A program made the translations under genes and the position numbers. Below are positions 1 through 9,939 of a stretch of 64,000 nucleotides of DNA, piece after piece; positions within the stretch are counted from its first letter, which is position 1, and the number at the start of each line of letters is the position of its first letter. Location of the stretch: contig OY811987.1 of assembly GCA_963681505.1 (NCBI GenBank), positions 4,198,978 through 4,262,977 of the forward strand, read 5' to 3'. This DNA comes from Eunapius fragilis. Its lineage: Eukaryota > Porifera > Demospongiae > Spongillida > Spongillidae. A model generated the notes under the pieces. That model was not told the DNA's origin, searched no databases, and saw only the letters and a list, made by a program, of their open reading frames with translations.

Positions 1-1071
1 TCCACCAAATGCATTGTCAGCAGCTTGAAAAAATGACAACTCCTCTCTTACACACTGAGATACCATCACAGCCAGAGCATATCAGAGGATGCACTCGGTC
101 GGGGCATGCACATCTCATCAGACATAGGATGTTAACATTCAAGTTTCTGACTGTCAGATTTTGTGTGTGTTGCAGTGCGTTAATGATAAAATTATAAGGG
201 ATGCTAATTAACCAAACAGAATTATTCATCATGTCTTCTGCTACGATTCCAATTGGATTTTGCCTCAAACACTATCTGCCACAGGCAATAAGCACACAGC
301 GGTTGCACTGGCTGGCATACATGCATACTTCCATCATGGTGCACCATACCAGGATGAAATGCTGCTCTCTTAATAACCATTAAGGCAACATTCAAGAGTA
401 AATCATTACAGCAGCAGTTAATGATGAGGTACCACACGTGCACAGAACATGGGGATACATGTCAAATTGCGAGAATATTTTGGATGCCTTTTTTCCTGCA
501 ATACATGTAGAAGTTTCAATAATGATACCATACAATTAACCAGCATAAGAGTGCCTACTCACCACATGACACTGTAGTACTGTTCCTTAGCAACTGTGCA
601 TTAAACAAAAAAGAAAGTTACAATATATCGGATGCAATCATTGAAGGGTCACTGGCCATGATCTGATGTTTGATCACATTCAGTGGGCGTAGCCTGAGGT
701 ACAGCATTCTCCACGTCCTCCGTTTTTAGGTGCTGCTTAGTTGCAAATGGCAACAGACAGGTTAAAGTATTTTCCACTTTTGGTATTTCCATTGTCGTGT
801 GCTACGAAGTGTAAAAGTGAAAACCACACGGTTGACTTCTACATGTATACATGCAAATGTCGGTCGAGTATATAGCTGCACAGTTAATATTTTAATGAAT
901 CAATAGTATGTTAAAACCACACATTTTTTAAGAGACATAAATTGCAAGAGAATTATTCATGTATCATTCTTAAACATACGAGTGGTTGGCTTTGACATCC
1001 TGGTCCTAGAAACGGAGACTGAAAGCGCGGCTTCTTTGACGTCTGCTGAACAGAAGGAGCAAGAGACCGAC
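1..1071. other. No gene recognised
   Basis: Only short open frames on both strands, none with a recognisable motif, splice context or family resemblance. The stretch is AT-rich and otherwise featureless apart from a few acatgta words. It lies downstream of the WRAP73 stop codon (minus strand) and may hold distal 3' sequence of that gene. Confidence 0.5.
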
Positions 1072-1244
1072 ACATAGGGAAAAAATCGTGTTCCGGACCT
1101 TGGGTTTTACACTATCCACCTTGGGATCTGTTCCATTAAACGTATTCAAAGTGCCTAAGTCAACCGTGAATACATTTGATGGAACAAATCCCAAGGTCGA
1201 TAGGATAAAACCCAAGGACCGGAACACGATTTTTTTCCCTGTGA
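1072..1244. repeat. Foldback (MITE-like) element
   Basis: The two halves are reverse complements for about 80 bases each. The outer end reads AGGGAAAAAATCGTGTTCCGG on the left and its complement at 1219-1240, with mismatches increasing towards the centre near 1158. No coding capacity. No target duplication could be fixed. It sits about 150 bp beyond the WRAP73 stop codon and could be included in its 3' UTR, where it would form a long RNA hairpin. Confidence 0.8.
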
Positions 1245-1396
1245 CAGCTACTACGCTGTTCTAATTATACGTACTTGGATGTGCTGCATATTTACGGTAA
1301 TATAGCAACTTTGAATTTGGCGCGCGCTCATTTCCAACTACATGTACACCATACATGCACAACACAAGATAAAAATTTAAATTTAAAAAAGGAATT

Positions 1397-3064
1397 TTAC
1401 ACATCGTGTAAATAACAGACAGTGAACTGAGAGCTGTCCACAAGGGCAATGGCAGTCCCCGCGGGGTGCCACACCAGAGACTCTGCGGCAGCTCCAGAGT
1501 TGCGCGGGACGCTGATGCTCACGCAGCCGGCAGGCGACCACACGTACAGCTTGTCACCGCGCGTGCAGACGGCCAGCCTGCTGTGGGCGGGGTCCCAGCG
1601 GACGTCCCCCACGGGCTGCAGCTGCACCAGCAGCGCACACAGGCGGAAGGTGGGGATAGACCACACCCACACTGCGGTGGGCGTGTTCCCGTTGATGGTG
1701 GCCAGGTACATCCCGTCGGGGCTGAACGCCATGGTAACGACCCCACACTTGATGACGGGTTTGTCGGGGTCCATGACAACCGTCGGTACTTGAAAGGCCG
1801 CTGTCACTATTTGGTACTTGCTTGGGGCGGTGGTGTGGGTTGCCAGGGGTTGCCCGTCTGGGACTTCGGTGTAGATGGCTGTACCCGCTGGGACGGTCTG
1901 GGGATGCTCGCAGTGAGTGAGTGATTTCCAGGAGACGGCGTTCAGAACAACAAATCCTTGGTCGCATCGACCGAGAGCCAGGAACTGGTTGCTAGGAGAC
2001 CAAGCCACACCCCTTATTCCGAGAGTGCACTCGGGAGCCACATAGGTTGCTAGGTGATGCCCCTCGGTTGAATACAGCACCACTCTGTGGTAGAAGACAC
2101 TGTCCCAAATACAAACGAACCTCCCGTCCAAAGATAAAGATAGCCCGGCTAGGTCGTGGGTCTCCACTGCAAACCTCTTGCACAGCTTCCACGCAGAGCA
2201 GTCAAATATACAGATGAAGTCTTTTATGTCTGCTCGCTCCGGTAGGACCAGAAGGTCACCTGTGCTGGTGAAAGCAAAGTCCACACCAGGTTTTGGATTC
2301 TTGATGTAAAGTACAGACTTCGTAACCAGTGACCATACTGAGATTCTCAGGTGAAAGTTTGAGGTGGTTAGAATGTGACGACTGTCAGGTGACCAGCAGC
2401 AAGACAACAACCCAATGGAGCCCTCATCAATCTTGCATGTCCAATCTGTATTTGCCATTAGCCATATCTGCAAGTTACAAAGGCAATATGGATCATTAGA
2501 CAATGGGCAACATCTAATACATCCTCTACAGCTATGGATTTCACTTTTAACTGGCAATTTCTGAATACATCTACTGAATATAATTTTTACCAACTGTGGG
2601 TACACATGGAGGCATCAGAAATAGGTTTAAGATATGTGTATTGGGGATTGGGCAAGGGAAGTTCTTGTGCGGATTTAGAATCCAACGGTTTTTGCCTTCT
2701 CCCACATACCCCATACATAGGTAATAAACGTGCTGCGCCTCTTGCTTAGTGTACTCTATGAATGCACACATAAATGAAACCCCTTCAAAAGTTAGGGAAG
2801 GAAGGGGGTGCCCCCCCCCCCGCTCCATGACCAGGACCATACCTGCACAACGCTGCGCTGAAACATGCCACACATCACGAGCGAGGAATCCGGTGACCAC
2901 TGAATGGTGTCTATGGCATCCATACATGTATGCACAGACAGAAGGCTAAGAGTAGCCGCATCTCTTATGGCCAGCCTGTGCTGTGAGCAGCTGGCAAGGT
3001 AGCGCCCATTTGGAGAAAAACGAACTAGCTTCTTGGTTTGTTGAAATGCTTCCGAAAAGTTCAT
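1397..3064 (-). CDS. WRAP73: WD40-repeat protein WRAP73 (WDR8)
   Basis: Two coding exons, complement(2843..3064) and complement(1397..2467), joined in phase 0 across a 375-bp intron. The donor is CAG|GTATGG and the acceptor TTGCAG|ATATGG; the splice removes a frame-breaking segment. The product is about 430 residues, against 460 in human WRAP73. The N-terminus MNFSEAF, the CKIDEGS block straight after the junction, the LRISVWSL segment and the LYVWSPAGC block near the C-terminus match that family closely. Family knowledge: a seven-bladed WD40 propeller working with SSX2IP and centriolar satellites in spindle anchoring and ciliogenesis. A C-rich homopolymer lies in the intron next to the donor. 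The gene starts 260 bp from the ATG of a methyltransferase on the other strand, so they probably share a promoter. Confidence 0.93.
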
Positions 3065-3324
3065 TAAAGGTGGAGTCTAGATAACTGAAAAATATTAACG
3101 ACCATTGGGATAAATAGACCATTAAAATGTATGCACACGCTCTCCCGCATTTTCAAATTGGAAATAGGCCATTGTTCCAAAGCATTACCACTGGTAAATC
3201 ACTTACCATCGAATTCAAATCAACAGACCGTCGTCCCGGTGGCTCGGTAGTTGTGTTTCCCGGGCGAAATTTACGTCTCACGTGTGAAATCACATGAGTG
3301 GTTTGTAGGCGTGCCTTAAGTGAT
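3065..3324. promoter_or_regulatory. Divergent promoter region of WRAP73 and methyltransferase
   Basis: 260 bp separate the two start codons, which point away from each other. The interval must hold both 5' UTRs and probably a bidirectional promoter. A CACGTG E-box lies at 3279-3284. No TATA box is placed convincingly. Promoter function is inferred from the layout only. Confidence 0.5.
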
Positions 3325-4068
3325 ATGATGGCAGAGCAGGCACAACAATACTCCTTGGTATCATCTTTGCAATACGAAAGCGGTCTCAAACTTCTAGACG
3401 CGCTAAATCTTAAGCCAGGTGATCACGTCCTTGATTTGGGGTGTGGAACGGGCAGCGTGACGCAAGCCGCAGCGCAGCGGGTGGCGCCAAATGGCAAAGT
3501 GCTTGGTCTGGACCCCGACCATGAAAGAATACTGCAAGCCCGGGCAATGTACGGCGACAACGGGAATCTCGAATTTGTTGAAGGACGGGCAGAAAATCTT
3601 TCCGAAGGAGTTTACGACCTTGTTTTCAGCAATTACGTCTTGCACTGGATAGAGGACAAGAAAACTGTCTTTGAAAGTGTGTATCGCAGCCTGAAGGCGG
3701 GAGGGAGGTTCGGAATTGTTGCAATGCTAGGACCGCCAGCTATTCTGCGTCAGTTGCGCCAACTTATGGATCCCACACGTTCAAGTGGCCTAGCACAAAA
3801 GCTTCATTACGTACCCTTCGAGACGTACCAACAACTTGGTCTTTCTTGTGGATTTTCGGTGGAAAGGAGTCAAATCAATCAAAGGGTGCAGCCTTTCCCA
3901 AATGCAGACTCTCTGTACAAATGGTATAGCGCTTCAACCCACGGAGCATTCAACCCAGAGTTTATTGAACGAGTGGCTTTGGAAGAATTTGAGAGACAAT
4001 TCATGAACAAGAGTGTGGAAATAGATTTCTCACCTGGAATAGTCTCAATAATTTTGACAAAAAATTAA
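3325..4068 (+). CDS. Class I SAM-dependent methyltransferase
   Basis: Single-exon frame of 247 residues. The open frame extends upstream to a GTG at 3298, but the first ATGs are at 3325 and 3328, so I start at 3325. Motif I (VLDLGCGTG, residues 35-43) binds S-adenosylmethionine. An acidic residue follows in VLGLDPD, and the post-motif strand reads VFSNYVLHWIED; these define a Methyltransf_11/25-type Rossmann fold. The helical C-terminal half and the length resemble trans-aconitate or juvenile-hormone-acid methyltransferase-like proteins. The substrate cannot be told from sequence. No signal peptide or membrane segment, so probably cytosolic. Confidence 0.85.
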   Translation: MMAEQAQQYSLVSSLQYESGLKLLDALNLKPGDHVLDLGCGTGSVTQAAAQRVAPNGKVLGLDPDHERILQARAMYGDNGNLEFVEGRAENLSEGVYDLVFSNYVLHWIEDKKTVFESVYRSLKAGGRFGIVAMLGPPAILRQLRQLMDPTRSSGLAQKLHYVPFETYQQLGLSCGFSVERSQINQRVQPFPNADSLYKWYSASTHGAFNPEFIERVALEEFERQFMNKSVEIDFSPGIVSIILTKN

Positions 4069-4454
4069 TTGCCTTTTAAAATGGTTCAGTATCCGTGTTT
4101 TGAAAAAAAAACGTATTTAAATTTAGTGTTTGTTTTGTCAGTTGAGCGTTTTGCTAGGTCGTTTTCGATAAAACTGGGCTCTTTCGATTCCTTTCTTGCA
4201 CAGACAGTGGCGGGCTAATGTCTCACCTTTTTCTCTCTGTGTTTCTGTTCTTGCTGTTAAATTGCGAAGTATTATGTCATTTAATTATTCTCCATCTTCC
4301 AATGTGTGATAATAGCTTATAATTAGTTGGGCGTGGCCCGACCACCGCGTTAGTCGGGTGGTCGGCCTATACAACTGTACAAAAGTTTGTTCTGCTGCAA
4401 GCGGATTGCAGTCCATTCGGATTCCAGCGTTCAAGTGGGTTCATTGTTACCCAC
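4069..4454. other. Methyltransferase 3' flank, no gene
   Basis: AT-rich sequence after the methyltransferase stop. No open frame of note, and no canonical AATAAA is placed convincingly. Nothing else is visible before the TTAA-flanked element. Confidence 0.5.
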
Positions 4455-4814
4455 TTAACCTCTATCGCCTTTCTCAATTGAGGACCAAATCCAATAAAAG
4501 GTCATGTAGCAAATACTTTTGCGTATCACGTGTCTTTTAACCCATAGTGGTGAGTAGTGTATAAAGTTTGCTCGTGTTATACATACTTGCCTCTCAAGCC
4601 CATTGTCACATCCGTCAAGTGAAAGGCAATTAATTAGCGTCTCCCGCGCGCGCGAACCGCAATGAGCAAGAGCGCACAACCAGAGATAATATCATCTCTG
4701 GCACAACAAATTGCATAACGTTTGTGGGAGAAGTACATGTTGCAGATGTGGTCCTCAATTGAGGACGTGGCTGATCCTCAATTGAGGACCAAAATCGGGG
4801 TGATAGAGGTTAAC
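4455..4814. repeat. TTAA-flanked MITE
   Basis: The left end reads TTAACCTCTATCGCC and the right end its near complement, GGTGATAGAGGTTAA. Just inside both ends lies the palindrome TCAATTGA (GTCCTCAATTGAGGAC on the right, twice). TTAA at both borders matches the target-site rule of piggyBac-type transposons (established knowledge). No transposase fragment is recognisable inside; the minus-strand open frame of 74 residues is not convincing. Confidence 0.65.
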
Positions 4815-5066
4815 AGCTGCTGTGAAATAATTCTTCCATAACCTCACTCCTCCTACTACAATGAAATAATATAACGATATTCACAAAGATTAATATGATC
4901 CAGAACCAAACGTGGTGGTCGGCCAACCAATAATGCTCTTATGATGGAAGGTCAACACGGTTCATTCTACTTCAATTGCATCAGTTGAATCGATTTTTCC
5001 ATAATGTAACAAATAAATTTAATTTACAAAACCTCATTTGAGTGGAAAGGAATTTTTTTTACCAGC

Positions 5067-5153
5067 TTCACTGTAAAAACGGATTGGTGCATCAAAATCG
5101 AGTGCCCTATTCACGATTTCTAGTGACATGCACCAATCCGTTTTTACAGTGAA
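5067..5153. repeat. Perfect 26-bp inverted repeat hairpin
   Basis: Arms 5067-5092 and 5128-5153 are exact reverse complements, beginning TTCACTGTAAAAACGG. A further six-base stem (AAATCG/CGATTT) lies inside the loop. Length and perfection suggest a recent small foldback element. No target duplication is clear. Confidence 0.8.
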
Positions 5154-8120
5154 TTGATTATTCTAAGATAGTAGCACTCTAGAATGTACTCACCTAAATC
5201 AATAAGTATTTCAGTGGAACAGACAATAATTATACATGCTTATGTCAGTTCGACTTGATTAAAAGGACTAGACAATTATGTACTCAAATCGCTGTTTGCC
5301 CTTTAAAAAGTTCTTTAAAAAGTTTATGGTATAATTATCCACATAGTCCTCGCTTTATGCTTGTCGGTAAGATTGAACTTTGACATTGCTTCACCAACCT
5401 CATAATTATATTTGCGCTTTTTTAAAAAAAAGATCGGAACATATATTTTATAGTTCTCCGGCAATGCATGGCTATAGCATAGTTGGACGTACCCCGACCT
5501 TCGACTTGTCAGCATTCATCTGATAGCGTATGTGGCTATACGTGATAATAGCCCACATACGTAATACCCACACTTGCTATTATATATGGCCGGATACAAA
5601 TATTGGTATACATGTACCGACCTTCCGCCAAAACGCGAAGATCGGGCTACACCCAGCCAGCTATGGCGGTTCAATTAGGCTTCTTGTTCTTTGACGCCAT
5701 TTCAGTCGTTTTTACGTATGCGCTGTAGAGATGAAATTTTGTTTTGGGATATGTCACTTCGCACCATCGGATGGAGAAAGGTGGGTCGCAGCGATTACAG
5801 AGTAGTCAAACGGAGCCCACTTTGATACATCATCAGCCCACCATAGATGATAAGGGTCTCAGGACATCGTTATACGTTCCTAAATTATGTTCGTATGTTG
5901 ACAGTTTGAAAAACGGGTCGGGGGACGAGACTAGGTAAACCGTTCTCATGGGTGTTTGCGGTATATATTATGTGGACACTACGTGAAATGATTATGTCAT
6001 GCGGGGCTCGTTTGTAAGCGATTAAAATGTCGGCACTCAGCTCCTCGCACTCCAAAAATTCCAAATCCTACGCATATTCTCTTTGCCTATGGCACTGTAT
6101 GTTCTCCCAGCAGGTGCATTTTTGAAGGGTATTGAAGAGTTTGGGGAAAGAATCCTGAACTGCTCCATGAACCAGGCTGTAATAACACTTACCTCCATGA
6201 GCACGAGTGATCAGCATGGATGTAAGTGTCTATGGTGTATAAAGCAAGTTGGAACTGTGACCAATTGAGGCCACATGAGCACACATGCAGGATGCTGTCT
6301 CCACATCAGTATCTGAAGAATCTTCACACTTGTGAGTGACCCCTGCAGGCATGGCACGTCATGTACTGCACCACAATACCCATCAACAATACATCAACAG
6401 TGCATGTATTTATAATAGGTGTTGCCGGCTTGAGTCAGAATCGAAGTGCAGCATGGACACTTCACTCTGCTGCAGTTGGATACATTGTAGCAGGATACCA
6501 TACAGCATGCACTCCAGGGTTGGTGTAAGATGGACAAGCACATGCACGTACAAGCACAAGGAACACATCTGTTGGTCCGGAATGCAGGAGATGATTAGAA
6601 CTGGCTAATATGGGCTACTGTGGGCTGGTCTGCATGCATCGACTGGGGATGTTTTTTGTGGCGTCCACAAAAAACGATGTGCATCCACCACTATTAAAAA
6701 GTGCCTGAGACACTCTGCCAATTAACATCGTATGTGGAACAACAAAACTTAAGAGATGTTACCAGGCAGTGAAAGTCAATGCATGGGGGAGGAAAGCACA
6801 TGTAGGCCAATAATACATGACATCTCTAGCAATTCCTGCTTAAAAACATCTGTCATACTTCCCACACACGCGTAAATTGATAAGTATGAGATGGGATTAG
6901 CTTTGTTCTTATTTTAAAATGCAAGTAATGAAAAAAATTCTCAATACTATAAAGTTGGTGGCGTATAGGATTATGGAAGGCATGCAAATCGGTAGTGATA
7001 CATTAGTACAGGATCAAGGTTGACTGAAATGGAAAATGAAATACACCACCTCCCAAGATACCTTAATGCATCTTAGAACATGCTGCTGGTCTTTTAAAAA
7101 AAGTATGACATCAAAATTCTCCCGCCACATGCCTTACATGGTATCCCCACAGCTCCATATCACATAACAATTAGTGTTGCATCGCCTGTGCATGCCAACT
7201 TAAGCACAATAGGCTGGAATGGTACAGCACACAGGCCAATACTCCAAACATAACACCAACATCCAGACTGCCAACAAATAGCACCCCACACAAGGCTGGG
7301 CAGGGGGCTCAACACAAACCTATATTTTAGAAGAAGATACCCGAAAAGAGGGTTAGAAGAGGGGGGAGGGGGGGGGGGGGGGGGGGGGCCACATATGTGC
7401 TAAGTCTTAATTAGTTTTAATTAGTATTTTAAAGGATTAAAAGTTGACACTTTCATTCACTCTAAATGCATGTAAATCTATGATGGGGGGTACCTTTACT
7501 CCAATTTCCTGTTACGAACAATAAGGCATGGGGGAAATGGCAAATATTGAATAAAATTGTCATTACTGAACTGATGTTCTTTGAATTCTAACCATTTCCC
7601 ACAGGTAAAGGCATTGTAGACCATTTTTCAGCAACAATAGTGACGTGATTGTGGATTGTTTTTATCATAACTATTGTGGATATACTTTCAAATTCGTGAC
7701 AATGTGTCGATTCAACTAATAGATTGCTTCAATACTCTGACTCCAAGAAATGTTACTGATGCTCAATGTTAGCAGTCTGTAAATCAACATCTGCCAAATG
7801 GACTTTATATAAGTATTTACACTGTTCATTACAGAAATTGGTATGGCATGCACGTGTATGTATGATGTCCCGGTATTCAATAACATGGTCTCGAGCAAAC
7901 ATAAAAGATCGCAAAATTCTGAAACAGTTACTGATATATAGACCATTGAAACAATGCAGGGTGTTTAGACTTAGGTACAGAGAAAATGTCATCGATCATA
8001 AAAACACATGTTTACTAGACAGTAGAATGGGTTACACAATTCTGCACAAGTGTATTTGTCATGGCTCCCTATTGCTCACTGAACTGTAACAACCTCAGTA
8101 TCTTCCACACTAAAAACCTT
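5154..8120. other. Intergenic, repeat-bearing, no gene recognised
   Basis: Short unrelated open frames only. A 20-codon frame from ATG 5730 (starting MKFCFGICHFAP) has spaced cysteines and a histidine like the start of a THAP-type finger, but it stops at once; I do not call it a gene. Other contents are a small inverted repeat around 5526-5563 (GTATGTGGCTA with its complement), a truncated MITE at 6953 and a poly-G run at 7368-7388. Confidence 0.5.
6953..7130. repeat. MITE family 1, copy A (right end lost)
   Basis: Starts AGTTGGTGGCGTATAGGATT and keeps an internal block (TGACTGAAATGGAAAATGAAATACACC) shared with the copy at 8836. The expected right inverted terminus is missing, so this is a truncated or badly diverged copy. 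Confidence 0.6.
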
Positions 8121-8372
8121 AGGGATCATGGCACCGAAAAGGGACCTAACACATATTTTTTCAAGTTTTCAAATTATTTCATTTTCTAAGAGACACCTAT
8201 GTCCTCTACAACTTCATTCTTACACACTGGAAATTAGTCTTATCCATCATAGAGTTACAGTGGCCTGAATTTGTAATTACGCATACATTTTGGTTGCACG
8301 CATGAACTAAAGTTCCTTCCTGGAAATTTTTTATAATATGCACTAGATCCTTTTTCGCTGCCACGACCCCCA
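8121..8372. repeat. MITE family 2, copy 1
   Basis: Ends read GGGATCATGGCACCGAAAAGGGACC and, inverted, TTTTTCGCTGCCACGACCCCC. A second copy with the same ends and internal words (AGACACnTATG, GCCTGAATTT, TAATTACGCATACAT) lies at 42744-42946. No coding capacity. Confidence 0.75.
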
Positions 8373-8438
8373 TTACATGCCACACTTTTATAAAAAGGGG
8401 TAATTGTATGAAAGGGTTCATGACCACAACAAATAGAT

Positions 8439-8541
8439 GAATTAAAATAGCGACTGAGATCATTGTCCTTGACATATAACGTAAATCGTTGCTAGAGGCC
8501 ATATATGTCAAGGACAATGATCCCAGTTGCTACTTTGATTC
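8439..8541. repeat. Inverted repeat hairpin
   Basis: An inner near-perfect stem (ATCATTGTCCTTGACATAT and its complement) flanks a short loop near 8490. An outer, less perfect stem continues to GAATTAAAATAG/CTACTTTGATTC. It starts about 65 bp after MITE family 2 copy 1 and may be a separate insertion. Confidence 0.7.
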
Positions 8542-8835
8542 ATATATTTGCTCAAAACATGGTCCTAAACATTTGCACTCCCCGGTATCTTGTGATGATC
8601 TACTGTGTCCATGTTAACATATGCACCAGAACCACATGCACTGTCAATGCAACAGACATAGATAAGTTAGATCGTTAGGTCTAAGGTGTGTACAGTTGTA
8701 ATCAACAAATACAACTTTAGTTGTGGGGAAACTGCACCGCAGTCTCAGTGCAGCTTAGTCCAGCAAATCAGAAATAATACTACGTTCAGATGAGACAATT
8801 TTTATAGCTAATTCTTTGTAAAAAGTTAAAGCATT

Positions 8836-9079
8836 TACTAAAAAAATCTCTACGAGGCAATTGGTGGCGTATATGATTAAAATAGTGGTGTAAAAAGCAC
8901 GGGAACACAGTTGGCTGAAATGGAGAAATGAAATACACCTATATTTTGCACATTTCATGATCTGTGGTATGTGCAACGTTTTTATATCAGTCAAACTTGC
9001 TCCTGTGCTTTTTACACCACTATTGTTTTCCCAATCATATAGTACTCCACCAACTTTATTGTAAAGAATGTTTTTAACT
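8836..9079. repeat. MITE family 1, copy B
   Basis: Both termini are present: TTGGTGGCGTATATGATT with AATAGTGGTGTAAAAAGCAC on the left and the inverted equivalents at about 9005-9053. Sequence outside the TTGGTGG core (TAGTTAAAAACATTCTTTACAATA, read inverted) also pairs, extending the element to about 9079. Confidence 0.75.
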
Positions 9080-9939
9080 ATTTGTTTCATTGATTTTTGT
9101 TCACAGAAGGCACTATGAATATTATGTACCACTCAATTGCAATGAATGTAGTGACAAAACTAAACAGTGCATGTGGACTTACTGGCAAACCAAATGTGCC
9201 ACATTCCTTGTATGTGCAATAATGATGATACTCAATCTTGCTAAGAAAAAAGCATGCAGAGCTGCAATGGGCCTCTAGTTGTCTGAACTAAATGGATTGC
9301 AATAAGCATTGCGATTAAGCATTATATACGACATTTAAACGTGCATAAAGTACTCCAATTCAGCCGTAATAAATCCAGGTGGTTTTAGCATCAGCATATG
9401 TGACCCGTCATAACTTGTTATACCGCATTACGACACCTGTGTTTCTCTATGGGTTTAGTATATGCAGGGCCTCCAGACTAGATTTAGCATTATAGCATTA
9501 TGTTAATTCATATTGTTCCATATACATGTACCTATTGAGTACAGCCGTTTAATACCTCTTAATAACAAAGTTGCCTAATTACATCCAAGGAGAAAATATT
9601 GGCCTTAACCCGTCTCTGTGTATGGAATGAAGCACCTGTAGCTAAATGGTTTTTACATACTACTGGTGCGTTTAAGGAATATAAGGGACAATGTATGCCC
9701 CTTGGTTTCTAGTTGGCTGAGAGAGAAAAATCACCTCTGTGAACGTTGCAGATCATTCCACGTTTGCTATTTCACGTAACATAGCCAGCAATGTTATTTT
9801 GTTGCTTTTGTTCAGGCTTGCATATTCCAACTTAAAACCGTTCACAATAGAACACTGTATGTCTTCAATAAAATTGCATATTTTATTTGAAGTTGTCGTG
9901 CATGAATCATGTCTTCTTCTTTCATTCAACTACAGAATT
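9080..9939 (+). other. Upstream region of the TRIM gene
   Basis: No gene seen. A pyrimidine-rich stretch ending in CTACAG at 9935 directly before the TRIM start codon looks like a splice acceptor, so a 5' UTR intron probably lies here. The open frame that extends upstream of the TRIM ATG from 9739 is then intronic. Confidence 0.45.

Noticed and set aside
1449-1924. Plus-strand open frames of 114 and 152 codons
   Set aside because: Antisense shadows of the GC-rich WRAP73 exon 2.
3298-3324. Nine extra N-terminal codons of the methyltransferase
   Set aside because: They depend on a GTG start, not expected in an animal gene; ATG at 3325 or 3328 is preferred.
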